Assembly: GCA_900239685.1 (NCBI GenBank)
Contig: OENT01000010.1
Location: 186,001-250,000 of the forward strand
Direction of reading: 5' to 3'
DNA length: 64,000 nucleotides
From: Rotaria macrura
Taxonomy: Eukaryota; Rotifera; Eurotatoria; Philodinida; Philodinidae
A model generated the notes under the pieces. That model was given only the letters and a program-made list of their open reading frames with translations, ran no database searches and was not told the origin of the DNA. The position numbers and the translations under genes were made by a program. This document shows, piece by piece, positions 50,101 to 62,277 of the stretch (positions are counted from its first letter, which is position 1; each line of letters begins with the position of its first letter).

Positions 50101-53100
50101 GTCATTGTCAAACAATATCGAAAGATTTACAACCTGGTGGACGTGATAGTCAACAATTGTGTTATGATTGTAGAATGTATTACAAAAAATATGGTGAAAT
50201 GCCAATAATAAATCAAGAACCTCCTCCGTATTTATTTAAACCATTAAATGAAACGAGTCCAAGTTGTAGTAGTAAAAGAAAACGTAATAAATTTAAACAA
50301 TCATCGTCACCACCATCCGTACCTCCATCGTCGACATCAGCATTGACATCGACACATGAAAAGTCCGATGAAAATAATTCATCGATAAAAACTTCATCAT
50401 CAACACGTTCTAAAAAGAAAACTCGTATTAATGAACAGACATTATCAACAATAAAACAAGAAGGAACAGAAGAAGAAGAAGCTATCAAAGATGAGTCAAC
50501 AATAAATACCGCAATTAAAATTGAAGAGCAGGAAAATGAAAAACCATTAATAGGTATATATTTATTGTTTTATTTTCCCATCAGCAGTTTTGTTTTTATC
50601 TAGAATTTCTATTCCAAACGGAGAAATCAATGCTCCAGGGATATTGAACTCTTTTTTTCCGGAGCGTAGAGACTTTATAGAATTATCACAACCTCTCGAG
50701 AGAGTAAGGATATCAGCTCTTAGTTCTAAGTCAAGAGAACTTCAAGAATACTAAGTCAACTCCTGCAATTGAACTATTCCTTTCAGTTTTATACGAAAGA
50801 GATTCTAGAAGGAAATTATTTCATCGTTCTGTTTATTAATAGAAACAACAGATTCACTAGCTACAACAGCATCATCAGGTTTTCTAATTAAAACAGACGA
50901 ATTAGCGTCATCAACACTTTCTCAACCACTACCACCATTAATAACAAATCCTGCATCATGTAAACAAGAAATTAATTCTCCATCATCGATTCTACTAAAC
51001 GGTGCTGCGAAAATAACCAATAAAATTCTTATCGATCATACTAAACAAACAAATTCAAATTTTATTTTATCTCCATCATCAACGACAATTAAATCCGAAC
51101 CGATCAATCCAAATGAAAATTCATCATCACTTCATTCTAGCCTATTACAATCATCATTGCTATCTTCGCCCCGTTCAGCATTTTCACGTACATCAAAAAC
51201 ATCCATACATAGTCCTGACCAACGACGAATACCAAAAGGTTTTCATATTAGATAAACAAACAAAAAACGTGAGGAGTATGCTTTTTTCATAAATTCTAGA
51301 TGAAGAATTAGATTCTCCGTCATCGCATCGATCACAATCACATTCACACACTGTCAATCATACACCAAAATCAACTGCAATACATCCAACAATTCTTAGT
51401 GGAGATGTAACACCCTCGTCTCTTAGTTTGCTACCACCACCACTTCTAGTACCTTCATCGATGAATGAATCGAAAGATAATGATTCATTTGCAACTGATA
51501 TTACCGACGATGGAAATACATCAGACAGTTCAATGAATGGTAATCATGAAATAAACGATGATCATGGACCAGTACCATTGACGTGCGAAAGAGGTAAGTA
51601 ACGAAAGCTAAGCAAGCGTATCAGCATGTACAAGAGAAAAATCATTTTTTGTTTTCTTATTTTTAGAATGTTATAATAAATCTCAAGGAATTGTTTTATT
51701 ACAAGTTTATGATCGAGCAGTATCGCAAAATTCTTGTGCACGTACAGATATAGTACTTAAACGTGGTTCACGTTTGCGTCAAAAACATCACCAACAACAG
51801 CAACAACAGCAACAGCAGCAGCAACAGCAGCACCACCACCAACACCAACAACAAACATCATCAAACACTAATAATAATAATAATAATAATAATAATAGCA
51901 ACAACAATGAATCCCAACAGCCAGATATCCCACCCATGGCTACATTACCACCAGTACCGCAAGCAGCCGCAATGATGATGATGGGATTGAAGCCAGAAGA
52001 TCGAAATTTATCTGTATGTTGCGTTAAAAACACAAAACTAACATTATCTATTGTGTTTTCATGATTTCTTATCATTTTAGAAATTATCATTTTCGTTGGA
52101 TAAAGGACCACAATTACTTCATTCATCTGGTCCACCACCATCATTTTCAACACTTAATCCTCATCATGATCCGTTGTTAATGAGTCGTAATGGTTCTTTA
52201 TTTCATCCGTTACCATTACATCCTCTATCTGGTGGACCAAAACCACCTGGAACACCGACGGCAGGACCACCACCATTGAATTTCCCCTCACCATTCGGTC
52301 CTTCGTTACATGATAATGCTGCATTACGTCATCTTGATCCATTAGGTTTTCGTTTGATGAATCCCGCAGCAGCTGCTGCAGCCGCTGCTCAAATATTTGC
52401 CGCACAATCCCATTATAATTCAAGTATGGGACGTCCAACACCGGGCAATTTCGATCAAGCTACAGCAGGTCTCTTACTTGATCCTCGTTACCGTAGTATG
52501 ATGCCACAATTTGGGACACCATCGCCATCGTCAGCGGTACTACCGTCTCCATCGAACAATTCGTCATCATCGGCTAGTTCTGTCTCTAATAACACACATA
52601 ATCATTCTCATATACATTCTCATTCACATACGCATCTTCATTTGGGTAATAATAATGATTCATCATCATCATCAAATAATGCCAATGGACCGGCAATACC
52701 TCCACCACCTCCACCGTCATCAATGTTGCCATTTGGAAATCCTCTCTCGAGTATGTTTGGTTCGTTACAAAACTTTTGAAATTTCCTTTACTTATATGAA
52801 TTTTATAGGTCTATCCCATGGCGGACCATTAATGCATTCTGGTGGTCCACCACCACCATCCATGTCAAGTCTCGAAGCCATGCATAATTTATCACGTGAA
52901 CGAGAATTAATGGCATACATGTTAGCAAACGGTGTACGATTTGATCCTATGGCATTAGCACTTGCTGCTAATCCCCTTCAAGTACAATTAATATAAACAA
53001 CGAAAAGAATAAAATTTAATCATCTTATTGTTTATTTTCAGATGCAACGTCATGAAGATCTTTCCAGAATGAATGCACGAGAACGATCAATACGTGAACA

Positions 53101-53200
53101 CAATGAAAATGAATTTCGTCGTTTAAATTTAGATGTTGAAAGACAACAACAACAACTTCGTTTTCCGTTTCATCATCCACCTGATGAATTAGTTCGGTAA
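44127..53200 (+). CDS. RERE: atrophin-family corepressor (RERE-like: BAH, ELM2, SANT, GATA finger, atrophin tail)
   Basis: Nuclear chromatin corepressor that in animals recruits histone deacetylases and nuclear receptors. Eleven exons: 44127-44388, 44458-44528, 44607-44712, 48960-49092, 49301-50553, 50843-51238, 51300-51593, 51667-52013, 52081-52750, 52809-52981 and 53042-53200; total 1287 residues. BAH is about residues 83-225 (CYRVGGDHVYLE, LEVRWYYRPAEIP). ELM2 follows, opening TQGEIRVGPSHQAKLP, with AARSIAAFAGMCDRG. SANT is 350-396 (KWSDDDQKKFIKGLRQYGKN). The GATA-type finger is about 457-481 (CRHC...CYDC). The atrophin region includes YDRAVSQNSCARTDI, a Gln/His/Asn run (exon 8), Pro/His-rich segments and a final Arg/Glu-rich RERSIREHNENEF. 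Intron 3 (third intron) is 4.2 kb. The last exon could instead splice at 53198 (CG|GTAAAT to CTAG|A at 53265), changing the end from LVR to LVRRY. Confidence 0.92.
44551..44570. repeat. (AT)n microsatellite in RERE intron 2
   Basis: Ten AT units inside the 78-bp intron between exons 2 and 3. Confidence 0.85.
46373..46397. repeat. (TG)n microsatellite in the long RERE intron
   Basis: Twelve or so GT dinucleotides. Confidence 0.8.
47262..47291. repeat. (TA)n microsatellite in the long RERE intron
   Basis: Interrupted TA run; similar runs occur near 47405-47430, 48104-48118, 48214-48233 and 48829-48842. Confidence 0.8.
48662..48693. repeat. (TG)n microsatellite in the long RERE intron
   Basis: TG run of about fourteen units, one of two long TG tracts in this intron. 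Confidence 0.8.
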
Positions 53201-54245
53201 ATGAACAAAACAAAAATCATGCTCTTTTTCTTTTGTTCTCATTATGAAAATCTTTATTTTTCTAGACGATATTAAATACACGCAAATATTATCTACTTGG
53301 CAGATTTTGACAGTGAAAAAACAGAAAACAAAAGAAAAAATTATTCGTCTTACCAATCATAAAAACAAATTGAATTCAAAAGATATCTATTATCTAATCA
53401 TTTCTATTATTCATAATGTAGATTAGCTTGCTTCTTCTGTCTATTATTCAAAACAAAACTAAAACAAACATTTATCCTTCTGTACTCGGTGCTTTTCGCC
53501 GTTTGTTTTTTTTTCTCCTTGTCATATTTTGTTTATAAAATGTACAAACGATATCATTTTTTTTTCTCTTTTGTTTTCTCTCTTGTACTTGTTGTGCTAG
53601 TTTGTTGTGTTGGTCCGTTTTGTTTTCTTTTTTTTTTCTCATTCTCATTTTGAAAAGTATTTTGTTTGAAGGAAACAAAGAAATTCTTATACTCATCATA
53701 ATATACTTCATTATATAGAAGATCGGATAAACTTGCTTTTCTTTTGAATCCAAATACCCATGCATACACGTAAAAGATCATTTACTATTAATAGAATGGT
53801 CACCGTATTTTTTTTATTACAATAGAAATCAAGGCCTGTCGAAAACTTGTTTAATAAAATAAATTAATGCTGCATATATTTGTAAAAAATATGTTTCTGT
53901 CAATAGACATAATGATACTTAAGACAAATATTTATTTAGCCATTGAAATAAAAGAAAGATAAGGTATTAATAAAACAAAACGTGCCAAAAGTAAAACCCA
54001 CAAATTATTGTCATTCAAGGATTATAAAAATCTATCGTCTTTGTCCTATGTCCAGAAGTAATAAACGACAATGTTGACATGATGATTATTTCGATTGTTC
54101 TAAGAAGGAAAAATGATATTGATTAAGAATAATATTGTTTTTTTTTCTTTTTTTCTTTCTCTCTCTCTGTCTTAGTTACTAATTTATAATAGCAAAGAAT
54201 TTGTTTTATTTAAAAAGTTTTGTTTTTCATATGTAACCTAATTCG
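53201..54245. other. intergenic region after RERE
   Basis: RERE 3' UTR, T/A-rich with long poly-T, then AT-rich DNA. A strong pyrimidine tract ending CTCTCTCTGTCTTAG (54161-54175) lies 70 bases before the next ATG. It could be a cis or trans acceptor in that gene's 5' UTR. Confidence 0.45.
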
Positions 54246-55125
54246 ATGCAAACATCAAATACAAAGTTAATAAGTAAACCTCAGGTAAATCTTGATGAAA
54301 GCGAATTTAATCAAGGTCAAAATTCCTCACCAGATATTCATGAATTGACATGTTCTTTGAAGAATGCTATTTTTTCTAAATGTATATCTAATTATCTAAT
54401 TGACAAAGTAGAAAAGGTAAATGAATCGATTAATTTCGACAAGAAATACGAACTAAGACAACTAACCTTGAAATTCTTCTTATTGAAGATGTGGATACTT
54501 TATGACAAGCGTATTGATAGATTGCTCAAAGACAAGCATCTTGATATGACATGTAATAATCATACTTATTCACAAGTGAGAATATTCACAATCATAAAAT
54601 GAGTATGAAGAACAATTTACTTCTAGGCAGCTATTAAACTAGGCGAATTAGCTGAATGTCAACAAGAAAATATCGATAGATGTAAACGTGATATTGAAAT
54701 TTTATGTTCGACACGTAAACGTTTACGAAATGATGATAAATATTCTATTCAATTACAATCAACACAACTTCAACAAAGTAGTCCTAGTACGGTTCACATA
54801 CCTAAAACACCGCAATGTATTAATCGGTCAGAATCTGAACTATGTTAATTTTCGATAGTTTTTGTTTCTAGCAAAACGAAATCATTATTCTTGTTCTAGT
54901 TCTGAAGTCACAAGTGATTCCTATCAAGATCATATCGATGAATTAAGTGATTCAAAACGACTTCATATAATCAATCAAGAAGTGAATGAATCGTCGTTGA
55001 ATTCAGTTCACAATTGTATATTTCAACATGGTGAAATCTTACCACTTGATCCAAGTACTAAAACTCGAACAATAAGAATCACATACTTATGCAACAATCA
55101 AAATAAAGAAATCATAAAAAACTAA
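54246..55125 (+). CDS. hypothetical protein, three exons, helical N-terminal half
   Basis: I do not recognise this gene. Proposed exons 54246-54575, 54627-54816 and 54872-55125 give 257 residues in a continuous frame. The introns are 51 and 55 bp, typical for this window, with CAA|GTGAGA and CAAT|GTATTA donors and TTCTAG/TTCTAG acceptors. Residues about 35-150 look helical and lysine/leucine-rich (ELRQLTLKFFLLKMWILYDK, KLGELAECQQENIDRCKRDI, CSTRKRLR). The last 90 are Ser-rich and probably disordered. There is no signal peptide or membrane segment, so a nuclear or cytosolic structural protein is plausible. Without the second splice, exon 2 would stop at 54848 after ELC. Coding status rests on three open exons with matching splice phases, so it is moderately sure. 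Confidence 0.55.
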
Positions 55126-56806
55126 CATAGAATTTGCATTAAAGTTTATTTTACAAACCTGGTAATAGAATTTTTTTTTTCGATTCTATACTTGGTAAAG
55201 AATTATTTTGAGATCTGCTTTTTGTCTTCAACAAATACATAAAACAGAAAAGTAAATAAAATCAAATCTCGTTTTTTTTTGTAACAATAATGTATTTATT
55301 CATAGGAACTACAAAAACAATTTAGAGAAGAAATCATTTTTTCTTATGTTTTCGTTGGACTTAAAGATATTATTGTAGAAAATCGGAAATTCGAATTTGA
55401 ATAAAAATATTTATAATTTCTCACAAAGCTTCTAGAATTTTAATTTCAAGATCAATGCGTGTATTTTACATGGTAACAGAGACGAGATCAACGGTCATTG
55501 CTTAGGTTTCTATAGCCAGTAAACGAGAATAGTAGGCTTCAGATACCTGTCTGTCGTAGTAGAAAAAAAATATTTCATTCGAATGAAAATAAGAACTGGC
55601 TTGCTGCAGAAAGTATGTCAAAGCATTTCTCGAATTTCCTCATAGTTCAAAATAGATTTTTAATTGTTCTAAATAGTAAATTTTCATCGAAACAGAATTT
55701 CTCATTCAGAACATCGGCGACAATGAGTACTTACAGATTGTTTTGTTTATATGATCCATTTAATCAATAGACAAAAGTTTGTGCAATTGAACAATCGATA
55801 AATTTGATAGATGATCATTGTCAATGTTTGTCAGTTCAATCAATTTTAGGAATAATAAAACTAAATGTGAATCATGAAAAATAACAAACGTATTTGCAAC
55901 ATCAATACGACAGCACAAACATTTTCTTTTGTATCCGTTTACATAGGATTAGGATAATATTGGTGGGAAGAAAATGTGTTAACATTCCTTATGATAAAAT
56001 CGATGATTTTCATAATGCGATATCATATCATACATAAAACATGTTCAGATCAGATGAAGCAACTTTGTTTTTTCATCTTAGACAGAGTAAGTACAAAAGA
56101 AAATACCATTTGAATAAAAACAGCATCGAAGATAGCATCGTACTCTCTGCTAATTTTCTAACAAGTAACACTTTCTTCGATGTTTTTATTGTCAATTTAT
56201 CGTTATTCAATAAGTTAAATTACATGTAAATCTATGATTTATAATTCAAACAAGATACAAAGTCCAAGTAAATAATTTTGTCATGTAAAAGAACTCCGCA
56301 CATCAGATCGATTGACAACAGTTGAACTTTCTCAAAACTTTCTTGCTTCGAATGAAATCTTTTTAAAGCTACTAGAGAAGAACTTGTTCTTGTCTAATAT
56401 TTTCTTTGGAATTCGATTTCTAGATGAAATTATTATCCAAGTCGAATAGGTGCACACTTTTTGTTCTTTATCTTTTCTACAGTGTAAATTACACAGGATA
56501 TTTTTGACCCTATGACAATAAACATTATTGCCTACAGCAATAAGAAACTTTAATAGTGCGACTGTTCTTATGTTATTTTTTACTTGTCTGAAACAGTGAC
56601 AAATAAATCTATCTATAGAGAAGAAATGAAAACTTTTCGATGAAAAATCTCGGTGGTGGCTTGTTTATCATATGACTCTGCTCAACTACAATCAAGCATG
56701 TCCTTCTCTTAGTTTTAAGTACTATGCAGAGTTGATTTTCGTAGTATTCATGTTGAAAAAACAAAGAAGTATGCTTATATGAAACAATTGATGTTACTTA
56801 TTTGTG

Positions 56807-56844
<38 letters not shown>

Positions 56845-57136
56845 TTGTGATGTTTACTACATAGTACATCTTCAGATTGTACTGATAACATCTTTTGTGA
56901 ATAATAATAACTTAGTCGAGAGTGGCTATTGAAACAATTTGTTATTTAAATCTATTGAATATTTTTATTGATAAGAAAAATTCTTTGTAATACAAACTTT
57001 TTCATCAGATTATTTGAGTCAGACAACCTTTATTCAAAAACATAAAATGATTATACAAAAAAAGAGAGAAATGAGAAAAAAACAACAATAGAATAATACA
57101 TCGATTGATTATGAATTATATACAAGGCCATAGTCA
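55126..57136. other. intergenic region between convergent genes
   Basis: Two kilobases of AT-rich DNA with a long (AT)n run at 56808-56841. The open frame at 56041-56229 has no recognisable content. No gene supported. Confidence 0.5.
56808..56841. repeat. (AT)n microsatellite
   Basis: About 16 AT units, the longest pure AT run in the window. Confidence 0.85.
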
Positions 57137-59891
57137 TTATTCATTTTTTAGCATATTCTTTTTGTAACGACCACGCTTATTTCCAAACCAATTATTTACC
57201 TAGAAATATAAAACATGAGAAATACATGATTTCTTAGAACATCAACAACGATCTACTTGAGAAATAGTAACGCCACATTTGCGTGCTAATTCTTCTTTAA
57301 CTTGTTCCGATGGATAAGGATTCGATAAATGTGAATAAAAATATTCATTCAAAATTTTTTGGGTTGTTTTGTCAAAATTTCTTCGTTTACGTCTAAAACA
57401 AGAAATATCATAGCGATTCTTAGATTACAATGACTTTAGTTCTCATACCGTGCATCGAGAAAACGTGTACGTAAATTCATAACAGCTTCACATGTATTTT
57501 GTTTCAATTGAATTTGTATTAAACATAGCTTTTTGCGTACGATTGAAAGCATATGTGAAATTTCTTCCGATGTTATTGGTCGTATTTGTGATTGTTCATG
57601 AAGTAATGTTAAAACATGTGTACAAAAATCATTCGAATTTTTATCAAATTTTGCCAATTCCGTATGGTAAAAATGACGAATAAGATTTAATTTTTCTTCA
57701 TATTCTGGATGTTCGATTTCAACGGAATTATTTGTTGGCACATCATTCGGATATCGATCTATGATACGTTCAGCTAAAAGCATCGTATCAAGACGAGCTA
57801 ATTTTTGTTTGTATGAATCATCTTCATTAGATATTTGACGCATGTTAAGCCCTAATGAAATGAAACAAACAAATTTCTTATATAATATCCTGTTGACGAC
57901 TTGATTATAATAGAAGTACATTAGAACCGGAACATGCCAGCACGTAAATCTCTAGTGTTTGAAAGTTATGACAGAATTTCCCGTACTCAATCAAAGATAT
58001 GTGTATTAAGGCCTAGACTCATCTCGGCCAACATGCCAAGACGACGAATAAATAAATGATTATTCGAACTAAAACTAATAATCTTAATGAAATTTTCTAT
58101 GAATTTCAGCCAAACGAGATAATGGAAAAGAAAACATTAAAAAACAACCTATTATTAATTGTTTTCTTTTTTCTCCCGTAAGCTCTAGAAAATCATATTA
58201 CAGATTTTAATTTTCAATACAATTCATTCGATGTATAGATGTTCAAAAAGCAAAACATGATAGTTTTTCGAGTCTCAAAAGACTTTGTAAGACCGTTCAC
58301 TAGTCAGTGAAGTCTTTGAAATCGGTAATAATTCGAATTCAATCGATGATCAAAATCTTGATCATTAGGATAATAGACTGTTTAGCACAAGAAATATAAG
58401 ATCTAATCTTCCTTATGTTGATCTCATGTTTTTACGGCTGCACTATGTGTCACATGATTACGATTTTATGGAGCAAGAAGATTGAAAGTAAAGTTAGGCT
58501 TTGATTTTTTCTTCTTCTTTCCGTTCATTAGGAGTGACTGAGCAAAAATTACACCTATTCTATGATATTAGAGTAGTGGAATAAACGGAAGGAATAAGTC
58601 GACTAAATTTATGTCAAAAAAGAAAAGTTCATACATTTTTGACACTTGCATCTACTCTGTTCTCTGCCATTATATAATCTTTGAGACAATTAATGGCCAA
58701 TAATTATTAATTTGAAGTTTACAACACACATACATTTTGTTCTTGATTGTCTATTAAATGTCTAAAGCGTATGTCGCTTTACGGTCAACCGTATGCCTTA
58801 GTATGTACGATTTGTCGACTTATCTTGAAACTATCGAATTTTATCTTCTAATCCAGTGATAAACTTCTTGATTGATTAGTCTCACACAGAAGGTTCGATA
58901 GTTTTTTTTACAAATTCATCGACTACGAGAAGTACACTAAACATAATCTTCGTGTTCTATGGTACTCTTACTTTCTACAAGATTTTTAGTTAAATAGCAA
59001 TAGTTATGTGTCGAAAAATGACTAATCTACCACCGAAAATATTTCCAACTCGACTGTAAAATATATGTCAACTAAAAAATTTACTATTGAAAATCATCTC
59101 TTCTATAAAACTAAAAACATTCGTAATTAAGACTTTTCTCAAATGAAATGAAAATGCATTCAACAAGATTTCTTGTTAAGTCTAAATAGCATTGTAGATT
59201 AACGAACATCAATACAGCATACATGCATATATATCGCTTCAGACTGATTAATTTCAATGAAAAAGCATTTTAAAAAAAGATTTATAACGGTTCATTACAA
59301 AGACTACTGTTTACTATATCAGTGTCAGTAAAGAAATTTTCAACACACGGCATTTCCCGTCAGATTAATTCATCAACCAGTTAGATGTAAAATTCAATAT
59401 TAACAAATAACAATCTAGTGAAGATAATAATTGTTATCATGTAAAATTTTTACATCTTCAAATCAAGGTTACGTCTTATTATACTTGAATAAAAGTACAT
59501 CAGAAATAACGTTACACTCTTACTTTGAATGACTGATAGAAATTCTAATTCAGTTGAATGAATTATTCTAAGAATGTCAAGAACAAATCAATTGTTTTGA
59601 TTTATAAAAACATTCGTTTATATTAATTGTGTTTCTTGCTCTTGTCATTACTTTTCTTGACTTACCATTTTTTTGTTTAATTTCTCGAAGTATATCAAAT
59701 AAAATTGGTTGCATCGGATTTCGGTGAAATGCATCTTTATATTGTTGAGCATCATCCAAACGATCATTTATAATTGACATAATTCGATTGATTACTTGTG
59801 GTTGTTCTTGATTATTCATATTTGTATAGAAAGCATTTTCAAGTGGTGTTAGAATATGATACGAAGATAATAATTGATCTTCAGTACTCAT
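57137..59891 (-). CDS. PBX/extradenticle-type TALE homeobox protein, paralog A (divergent, short tail)
   Basis: Hox cofactor family. Four exons: 59891-59666, 57851-57449, 57392-57257 and 57199-57137; the first intron is 1814 bp. The product has 275 residues, against about 430 in human PBX1. The PBC domain is recognisable: [64 protein letters not shown] and [20 protein letters not shown]. The TALE homeodomain (about 209-271) starts [20 protein letters not shown], with the three-residue loop in [17 protein letters not shown]. Recognition helix: [15 protein letters not shown]. Asn51 and Arg53 are kept, but Ile54 of PBX is Gly and Ser47-equivalent is Asn. The protein ends 12 residues later, so the conserved segment after the homeodomain ([10 protein letters not shown] in paralog B) is absent. 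TGTTTTAG lies directly before the ATG. Clear PBC-class member; whether it still binds DNA as PBX does is uncertain. Confidence 0.88.
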
Positions 59892-60151
59892 CTAAAACAG
59901 TATTGCTCGGTTTTGGTTTTATTTAACAAAAGAAAAGCTTTCTTATAAATGTATTTCTAATACAAAGCCAATAAAATACTATAAATTTAATCCAAAAAAA
60001 AAACAGCAAATAAAAAGCGTAAATAGAGAGATCACATTATTTGAGAAGAAACATGCAAAAAGAATGTTTGATCTAAAAATTTGAGCATTATTTAGGAAAA
60101 CATGAGAAAAGAAAATTTTAATCATCTGAAACAAGAGAAACTAGAAACAAT
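59892..60151 (-). promoter_or_regulatory. gap between tandem PBX paralogs, acceptor-like AG at the ATG of paralog A
   Basis: 260 bases separate the read-through stop of paralog B from the ATG of paralog A on the same strand. The paralog A ATG immediately follows a CTGTTTTAG acceptor-like sequence. Either paralog A has a 5'-UTR intron or it receives a spliced leader; a dicistronic transcript is possible. Confidence 0.4.
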
Positions 60152-62277
60152 TCATATGACGTGCAATATTCTCAAATGAATTTTACCATTTAGTAGATTA
60201 TCACGATTCTGACGAGCCGCATGTGAGGCTATTTTAGCTGCATAGATGTTTGCTTCTTCTTGTGTTTTGTTAATGTTTTTCTTGTATCGAATACGCTTAT
60301 TGTCGAACCAATTACTAACCTTAAATAAAATGTGTACTAATCGAAAGAAAAACTCACATTATTTTTGTAAACGTGATTTTATCTGATATAATACATATAT
60401 CTCATGAGCATGGTTGAATGGTAATTGTCGAGTGTTATTCTTCTACACTCGAATGAATTCATTGACATCCTTTAATGAGAGGTACGTATATTAATCATTT
60501 GAAATTATTACTAGTCGATTAGTCACATCGAATACTGAAAAAGTCAAGATTTTTCTCTCCATTGTTGACTCATGGTCAATATACATACGATATGAATTGT
60601 CGTTGTTTTGAACTCAGGCGTAGTCAGTAGAGGAAATTTTCTCAATAATCATTTGACATTAAATTTGGCGAGATTTCATACGAGAACGAATTTATCTCAA
60701 TTTGAGAAAAAAAAGCGGTTACTTCTTTTACAGTGTATTCTACAACTGAGATACTGTTATGACATACTGATGATGCGTTTAGCAAAAGTTTGTTCTTCCT
60801 CTGGCTTGGAAAAATGTCTAGTGATTATAATATTTCTTCTTCCTCAATAGATCAGCTCAACGAAAGAAAAGGAAAAATAGAATTTTTCATCACCCATCAA
60901 AATCCATTGAACAGAAATAATTTGAAACGAAAGCTGATTTGAGAAAGTTTTTTCGTTACTATTTCAGCGTCTAGTGCAAATCAAATATTCATAATCGTAA
61001 GTAGCTTACAGCAAAGACATTGCGATTGATGTATGTTACAATTAATTGTTTGGATTTCTTCAGGCAAAAGCATAATTACTTCTCTTGTCTGTTGAATATC
61101 ATCATTTAGTAAATAACTTCTAACAAACGAGAAAGAAAACAAAAGTCTATTGTTCTTATACGCGACCACCGTCATCAAATTTATTTATCTTTCAAGACAT
61201 AAATCATGCTCATGATTACGTCATTGTTTAACTCTCATGATTTTAGGACATGAATAAATCTTGTTATAAATTCATTCTTCTTGTCGACCCATTTTCAATA
61301 TTACTAATCGATTTTTTATGTATGAGGGGAAAAAAAGATCTATCGAACAATGTATTACTTGTGCTAGTGATATTCCACATTGATTTGCTAATTCTTCTTT
61401 AGCTTCTTCAGACGGATATGGATTTGATAGATGTGAATAAAAATATTCATTGAGTACTTCAATGGCTAGTTTGCTAAAATTTCGTCGTTTACGCCTGAAG
61501 AGAAAGAGAAACGAAAACGTATAAAAATGAAAATCAAACGAAATTTGTAAGCATTGTTTAACCTTGCATCAAATGATCTTGATCGTAAAACTACAACTGC
61601 TTCACATGTACTCTGTTTCAATTGTAATTGAATCGTCGAAAATTTCTGTCTTAGTAACATAATCATATGTTCGATTTCATGTTCACATATGGGTCGTATT
61701 TGTGATTGTTCACGTAAAAGTGTTGTAACATGTGAACAAAAATCCTTAGAATGTCTTTCATATTTTTCTAATTCTGAATTATAAATTTGTCGAACTTGAT
61801 TCAATTTTAATCGATAATCAGAATAATCAAATGCATGATTTACATCGAAATTATCTGCTGAAACAGATTGATTTGATGAACCTTGTTCGGATATACCTTC
61901 AGCTATAAGAATTTCGTTAGCACGCATCAATTGGTCTGATGTTTGATCGTTTAGATTCGATAGTGTTCGCGTGTTAAGGACTAAAAAGAAAAATTCATAT
62001 TCAAACTGTTTCATCGAATGAAATTCAATTATTTTCATAAAGGACAAAAATTTCACATCTAAATTTTTTCTCGCCTGTCAATTTCAATCTTACCTATTTT
62101 CTCTTTTATTTCACTAAGAACTTGGTAAAAAGCTGATTGCATTGCATTTTTATAAAATACATTTTTACATTGTTGAGCAGTATCAAGACGTTCATTGGTA
62201 ACAATTATGAGTCGATCGATTAAATCGTTAAGATTACGGTTCGAGTAGGTTTTCATTGTATTTTCATAATTAAACAT
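60152..62277 (-). CDS. PBX/extradenticle-type TALE homeobox protein, paralog B
   Basis: Second PBC-class gene, 260 bases from paralog A on the same strand. Exons 62277-62094, 61980-61563, 61494-61359 and 60319-60152 give 301 residues. PBC-A/B blocks: [59 protein letters not shown] and [20 protein letters not shown]. The homeodomain has [37 protein letters not shown] and helix 3 [15 protein letters not shown]. Position 50, glycine in PBX, is Asp here (D252); Asn51 is intact. It keeps the post-homeodomain segment [19 protein letters not shown]. Intron positions match paralog A, including the one before helix 3. The last exon may splice at 60187 (AATG|GTAAAA) to a tiny exon rather than read to the stop at 60152. 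Upstream of 62277 the frame stays open to an acceptor-like site near 62372, so the start may be earlier. Confidence 0.88.

Noticed and set aside
51788-52153. Antisense Cys/Leu-rich frame in RERE
   Set aside because: Produced by the CAG/CAC/AAT repeats of the RERE coding strand.
27374-53200. Functional cluster of mRNA-processing and transcription genes (WTAP, MED30, U2AF1, RERE)
   Set aside because: They are interrupted by unrelated genes (CDK5 activator, HSD17B12) and lie on different strands; probably coincidence outside the proposed operon.
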